From positions 1 through 10,299 of the forward strand of contig JAEYUU010000349.1 of the NCBI GenBank assembly GCA_023429545.1: a stretch of 10,299 nt of DNA. The letters are read 5' to 3'. This DNA comes from Verrucomicrobiota bacterium (GTDB taxonomy: Bacteria; Verrucomicrobiota; Verrucomicrobiia; Verrucomicrobiales; Verrucomicrobiaceae). Numbering within the stretch: position 1 is the stretch's first letter; every line of letters begins with the position of its first letter. The translations under genes and the position numbers were made by a program. Positions 7,413-10,299 of the stretch are shown one piece after another. Under the pieces are notes generated by a model. That model made no database searches, had not been told where the DNA came from, and saw nothing but the letters and a program-made list of their open reading frames with translations.

Positions 7413-8486
7413 ATGCCGCCATCCTCTCTCCCCACCCACGGTCACCTGATTCGGATCTCCCAGGTCTTCCAGGAACAAATCACGGGTGTCTTCAGCCGAT
7501 TGGGCATTGCCACCACATCCTCTCTCGGGCAGGAATACCACTGGGCGAAGGACGTCGAGGCGGATTCCCTTTCCGACAAGGCAGCCGCAATCTTCGTGCG
7601 CTGGCACATTCCGGTGCATCACGCCTGGCCCTGCAATCCGCAGAAGATGGATGGCTTCATCGAAAAGGCGGCGCAGGCGCTGCTGCGGAAATTCGACGGG
7701 GTCGACTTCCAAACCATCCTGATGGGACAACTCAGCACGGGAAGCGCAGGGGGATACTACAAGCAACTGGCTTCCAACCTCCGCGGGCGCGTGCTCCAGC
7801 TTTTTCCCGGGGTAGTGTCGAGCGGAATCGATGCTGAGTCCCAGGATCCCGTGAAGGCCACGCTCTTCTGCCTTGTGGGAAAAGAAGGACTTTTCTGCGG
7901 GGTGCAAAGTCCTCGCGGAGCCAACGGTTTCTACCCAGGCGGGACCAGGTTCATTGCTCAGGGAAATGAGAGCACCATCAGCCGCGCGGGTGCAAAAATA
8001 GCGGAGGCGCTGCACTACCTGCGTCTGTACCGGCCCACGCTCCCGGAAGGCAGCCATTGGCTGGAACTCGGCGCGAGTCCCGGTGGCATGACCTCCGAAC
8101 TCCTGGATCGAGGTTATCGCGTCACGGCCGTGGACCGGGCTCCGCTGGACTCGAGGCTGCGGCATCAGCGCCAATTGCTGTTCGTGCAATCCGACGTCGC
8201 TGAATTCCAGCCTCCAGATGCCGAAAGATACGATGCGATGCTCTGCGATTTGAACGGCGAGGCGGCCGATTCCATGCGGCAGGTGATTCGTCTCGCCCCT
8301 TCCATCAAGCAGGGTGGGCTGATCGTGTTCACCTTGAAGATGCCGGGTATCGCCACCGTGCATGGAGTTCTGGCCCTGCTGGATGACGTGCACAAAGACG
8401 CCTCACAAGCGGGCCTGCGCGTCCTTGCGCAGACACATCTTTCGTATAACCGGCATGAGTTCACGCTCTTCTTCGAGAAGGTGTGA
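7413..8486 (+). CDS. rlmM: RlmM-like 23S rRNA 2'-O-methyltransferase (FtsJ/RrmJ fold)
   Basis: This 357-residue protein matches the layout of RlmM (YgdE), which 2'-O-methylates C2498 of 23S rRNA using SAM. An N-terminal, probably THUMP-like RNA-binding part spans about 10-160, followed by a Rossmann methyltransferase domain. The SAM loop is LELGASPGG (217-225), then DRGYRVTAVDRAPLD (232-246), the typical RlmM arrangement. The FtsJ catalytic tetrad is visible: Lys195 (in SRAGAK), Asp279 (LCDLNGE), Lys309 (TLKMP) and Glu349 (NRHEF). Length is close to the Escherichia coli enzyme. It begins 8 bp after the GT2 gene, probably co-transcribed. The ATG at 7413 is preferred; an in-frame TTG at 7410 sits closer to GAGG (7397-7400), the only Shine-Dalgarno-like sequence in this operon. 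The gene is an odd companion for glycosyltransferases. The symbol is assigned by motif resemblance; another RNA target is possible. Confidence 0.82.
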   Translation: MPPSSLPTHGHLIRISQVFQEQITGVFSRLGIATTSSLGQEYHWAKDVEADSLSDKAAAIFVRWHIPVHHAWPCNPQKMDGFIEKAAQALLRKFDGVDFQTILMGQLSTGSAGGYYKQLASNLRGRVLQLFPGVVSSGIDAESQDPVKATLFCLVGKEGLFCGVQSPRGANGFYPGGTRFIAQGNESTISRAGAKIAEALHYLRLYRPTLPEGSHWLELGASPGGMTSELLDRGYRVTAVDRAPLDSRLRHQRQLLFVQSDVAEFQPPDAERYDAMLCDLNGEAADSMRQVIRLAPSIKQGGLIVFTLKMPGIATVHGVLALLDDVHKDASQAGLRVLAQTHLSYNRHEFTLFFEKV

Positions 8487-8552
8487 GGCAAACGCAGGCG
8501 CATGTGACCCACTTGCACAGTCCCGACGATCCCGGGTGCTGGCGCGCAACTC

Positions 8553-8572
8553 CTTGGGCTGCGCAGTCCAAG
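8553..8572. terminator. Hairpin in convergent intergenic region, possible terminator
   Basis: CTTGGGCT-GCGC-AGTCCAAG can form an 8-bp stem (one G-U pair) with a 4-nt loop. It lies 66 bp after the rlmM-like stop. On the plus strand no U-run follows directly, but a pyrimidine-rich stretch with T clusters begins about 14 nt downstream (8587-8640). On the minus strand, reading away from plsC, no U-run follows. It is therefore at best an imperfect terminator for the plus operon. The rest of 8487-8659 shows no gene. Confidence 0.35.
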
Positions 8573-8659
8573 ACCTTCGGCTCCGGCCTTTACCTTTTCT
8601 TCTCACCCCCTCTTTGCTGCTTCACTGCTCTGCTTTCTGCCTCAGCAGCGATCCCCTTC

Positions 8660-9274
8660 CTACGGATGCAACTCCGCTACCTTCGCCATCAGGTCCTCGC
8701 TGATGCGTTTGTACAATTCCTTGCCCGTGTAGCCGCTGTAGTTCGCGGGGTCATAATGCCACAACTGGCCGATGACGAGGGTCACGTCGGCGGGCTGGGG
8801 AAAGGAACCTCCGCGAGGCAGGGCCTTGCGGGTGCCGAAGATACGCACCGGCAACACCGGCACTCCCGCCTTGGCGACAATGAGCCCCACACCGGGTTCA
8901 CCAGGAAGCATGTCACCATCGAGCGTGCGCGAGCCCTCCGGGAAGACGAGCACTTTCTTGCCCTCCTTGAGCACGCGGATGACCGTCTTCAGACTGGTCA
9001 TGTCCGGACGGTCCTGGTCCACGGGAATGGAGTTCAGGGCACGGTAGAGGGCACCTACGGCGGGATTGCTGAACAGGGATTTGCGCGCGAGGAAATAAAG
9101 CTCCTGATCGAAGGCGATGCCAACGACGGGAGGATCGAAAAAGCTCTCATGATTGCTCACGATGAGGACCCCGCCCGGAGTCTCCAGGCTGGCGTCTCCG
9201 ACGACCCGGTAGTTGTAAAAGCCCCGCGCCAGAAGCTTTGCCAGACTGTAGAAAAACCAATAGGTGAACTTCAT
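8660..9274 (-). CDS. plsC: 1-acyl-sn-glycerol-3-phosphate acyltransferase
   Basis: This 204-residue enzyme makes phosphatidic acid by acylating lysophosphatidic acid at the inner face of the cytoplasmic membrane. The HX4D catalytic motif is NHESFFD (41-47: His42, Asp47). FLARKSLF (61-68) is block II, FPEGSRT (111-117) is the glycerol-phosphate-binding block III, and AGVPVLPVRIFGT (136-148) is block IV. The first 20 residues are hydrophobic and aromatic and may anchor the protein to the membrane. Length is that of short PlsC proteins. It lies downstream of cmk, whose stop is 22 bp before this ATG, with no Shine-Dalgarno sequence. A nine-codon mini-ORF fills the gap and overlaps both genes, so translation may depend on cmk. 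The family is certain; chain specificity cannot be judged. Confidence 0.95.
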   Translation of the reverse strand: MKFTYWFFYSLAKLLARGFYNYRVVGDASLETPGGVLIVSNHESFFDPPVVGIAFDQELYFLARKSLFSNPAVGALYRALNSIPVDQDRPDMTSLKTVIRVLKEGKKVLVFPEGSRTLDGDMLPGEPGVGLIVAKAGVPVLPVRIFGTRKALPRGGSFPQPADVTLVIGQLWHYDPANYSGYTGKELYKRISEDLMAKVAELHP

Positions 9275-9300
9275 GGTGCCGCAGTGAAATCGGGGGTCAT
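9271..9300 (-). other. Nine-codon mini-ORF bridging cmk and plsC
   Basis: An ATG at 9300 overlaps the cmk stop as ATGA and encodes M-T-P-D-F-T-A-A-P before a TGA at 9273-9271. That TGA overlaps the plsC start as a second ATGA. Ribosomes ending cmk could restart here, stop and restart at plsC, giving stepwise coupling where neither start has a Shine-Dalgarno sequence. The overlaps are seen in the sequence; the function is inferred and a short chance ORF cannot be excluded. Confidence 0.3.
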
Positions 9301-9950
9301 GCAGCAGCAGTCACGCCACGCTCGCGAAGCAGTTCCAGAATCCGCTCCACCACCTCATTGAGCGTGAGGTCCGAGCTATCCACCACCAGCGCATCCGTTG
9401 CTGCCACGAGCGGTGCGATTTTGCGGGTGGAATCCATGCGATCCCGCTCTCGCACGGTGTCCGCATGCCCCTGCAGACCGCGACGTTTGGCGCGCACCTC
9501 CTCGCTGGCGTCAATGTAGAACTTCACCAGCGCATCCGGGAACACCACGGTGCCGATATCGCGCCCCTCCATCACGGAGGGATGTGCCTGCCCCACGGCG
9601 CGCTGCATGGCCACCAGCTTCTCACGCACCTGGGGAATCTTCGCCACGTGGGACACGCCGCGATTGATCGCCTCCGAGTTCAGCTCGGACTCCACGTCCC
9701 TGCCGTTCACCCGGATGACACTGCGGCCGCTTTCTACGCTGCACTGGAAATCTCCGTCCTCGATGACCTCGAGCACAGCGGCTTCATTCTCCGGGCTCAC
9801 GCCTGCCTGCAGCACCGCCGAGGTGGCGGCCCGGTACATGTTGCCGGTATTCACATAGATCCAGCCCAGCTTCGCAGCCACTTCACGTGCCACGCTGCTC
9901 TTGCCGGAGGCCGCGGGGCCGTCCATCGCAATGACCTGGGGAGCACTCAT
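9297..9950 (-). CDS. cmk: Cytidylate kinase (CMP/dCMP kinase)
   Basis: This 217-residue cytoplasmic kinase phosphorylates CMP and dCMP with ATP for pyrimidine nucleotide supply. The P-loop is GPAASGKS (11-18). VNTGNMYRAA (33-42) is the substrate-binding block, with Asn where many members have Asp before TG. INRGVSHVAKIPQVREKL (95-112) and MQRAVG (115-120) form the CMP-binding insert typical of bacterial enzymes. EGRDIGTVVFPDA (128-140) is the most diagnostic motif, and RERDRMDSTRKIAPL (167-181) is the LID region with its arginines. Length is normal. Its start overlaps the aroA stop as ATGA (9950-9947), indicating coupling. Its stop overlaps the start of the mini-ORF leading to plsC. Function is secure. 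Confidence 0.97.
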   Translation of the reverse strand: MSAPQVIAMDGPAASGKSSVAREVAAKLGWIYVNTGNMYRAATSAVLQAGVSPENEAAVLEVIEDGDFQCSVESGRSVIRVNGRDVESELNSEAINRGVSHVAKIPQVREKLVAMQRAVGQAHPSVMEGRDIGTVVFPDALVKFYIDASEEVRAKRRGLQGHADTVRERDRMDSTRKIAPLVAATDALVVDSSDLTLNEVVERILELLRERGVTAAA

Positions 9951-10299
9951 GACTGGTCCGGCGCAGAAAGACGCTCACCCACATCGTGCGGCACACGGTT
10001 GATGGCCGGCGTGGACTCATCCGGGAAGCGTGGTTCATTCAAAAAAAGATCCAGGTGCCTCTCGAAGCCGGGATATGAAGTCGCGATGCAGTCCGTGTCT
10101 TCAATAGTGGTCACGCCCTCCGCATAGAGACCGGCGATGGCGAAGGCCATGGCGATGCGGTGATCTCCGAAGCTGGTGAGCGTGGTGCCCGTGAGCGGCA
10201 ACCCACCGGTGATTTCCATGCCATCCGGGAATTCCTCCACCGGCACGCCCATGAGCCGCAGGTTCTGCGCCACGGCGGAGATGCGGTCCGTCTCCTTCA
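9947..10299 (-). CDS. aroA: 3-phosphoshikimate 1-carboxyvinyltransferase (EPSP synthase), C-terminal part
   Basis: About 116 residues of the C-terminal end are present; the gene starts beyond the right edge. EPSP synthase joins phosphoenolpyruvate to shikimate-3-phosphate in aromatic amino-acid synthesis. The frame enters with KETDRISAVAQNL, the near-invariant KE(S/T)DR motif of the active site. It continues with MGVPVEEFPDGMEITGG and then GDHRIAMAFAIAG, the second conserved block containing the D-H-R signature. The last part, DTDCIATSYPGFERHL, matches the usual C-terminal TSYP-F motif. A short extra tail follows. The stop overlaps the cmk start by 4 nt, so this is the upstream gene of the aroA-cmk-plsC run. 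The identification is very secure although partial. Confidence 0.96.
   Translation of the reverse strand, partial: KETDRISAVAQNLRLMGVPVEEFPDGMEITGGLPLTGTTLTSFGDHRIAMAFAIAGLYAEGVTTIEDTDCIATSYPGFERHLDLFLNEPRFPDESTPAINRVPHDVGERLSAPDQS

Noticed and set aside
6379..7422. Long open frame on the minus strand opposite the GT2 gene (347 codons)
   Set aside because: It is antisense to a gene with clear GT2 motifs, shows no domain of its own, and long shadow frames are expected in GC-rich DNA.
7308..8393. Minus-strand open frame of 361 codons opposite the RlmM-like gene
   Set aside because: The plus strand encodes a complete catalytic tetrad and SAM motif; the antisense translation has no recognisable features.
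8483..9361. Plus-strand open frame of 292 codons opposite plsC and cmk
   Set aside because: It crosses two well-identified minus-strand genes and its translation is low in recognisable motifs.

Overview
The window is GC-rich bacterial DNA (about 60% GC by eye) with tightly packed genes. It most likely comes from the Verrucomicrobiota or a related PVC-superphylum lineage. This rests on the aroA-cmk-plsC order at the right end (cmk next to plsC is also the arrangement I recall in Chlamydia), on a near-complete lack of Shine-Dalgarno sequences, and on the general character of the proteins. No single gene proves the taxonomy.

Layout: (1) Positions 1-2154, minus strand: a membrane acyltransferase (967-2154) followed by a sugar-nucleotide-dependent glycosyltransferase reading frame (961 down to beyond base 1). 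The second frame is broken by one in-frame TGA at codon 56 but is otherwise open to the window edge. (2) Positions 2155-2281: a short divergent intergenic region that should hold the promoters of both flanking operons. (3) Positions 2282-8486, plus strand: an extended-SDR NAD-dependent epimerase/dehydratase, a GT4-type GT-B glycosyltransferase, an FkbM-like methyltransferase-fold protein with an N-terminal coiled coil, two GT-A glycosyltransferase-like proteins, and an RlmM-like FtsJ-fold RNA 2'-O-methyltransferase. Two junctions in this run are ATGA overlaps. (4) Positions 8487-8659: a convergent intergenic region with a hairpin and a pyrimidine-rich tract. (5) Positions 8660-10299, minus strand: a housekeeping run aroA (partial) - cmk - plsC, with an ATGA overlap between aroA and cmk and a nine-codon mini-ORF bridging cmk and plsC.

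Regions 1-3 look like part of a surface-glycan or exopolysaccharide locus: one enzyme to make or reshape a nucleotide sugar (epimerase), several transferases to assemble the chain, and tailoring by O-acylation and possibly methylation. No flippase, polymerase, ABC exporter or initiating sugar-phosphate transferase lies in the window, so this is a satellite cluster or the edge of a larger locus extending left. The exact sugars cannot be read from the sequence.

I saw no tRNA, rRNA, CRISPR array, insertion sequence, phage gene or toxin-antitoxin pair. The most unusual items are the isolated in-frame TGA in the first glycosyltransferase, the double-coupled mini-ORF between cmk and plsC, the RlmM-like gene at the end of a glycosyltransferase operon, and the coiled-coil FkbM-like protein. 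I did not find a clearly new defence or mobile system.
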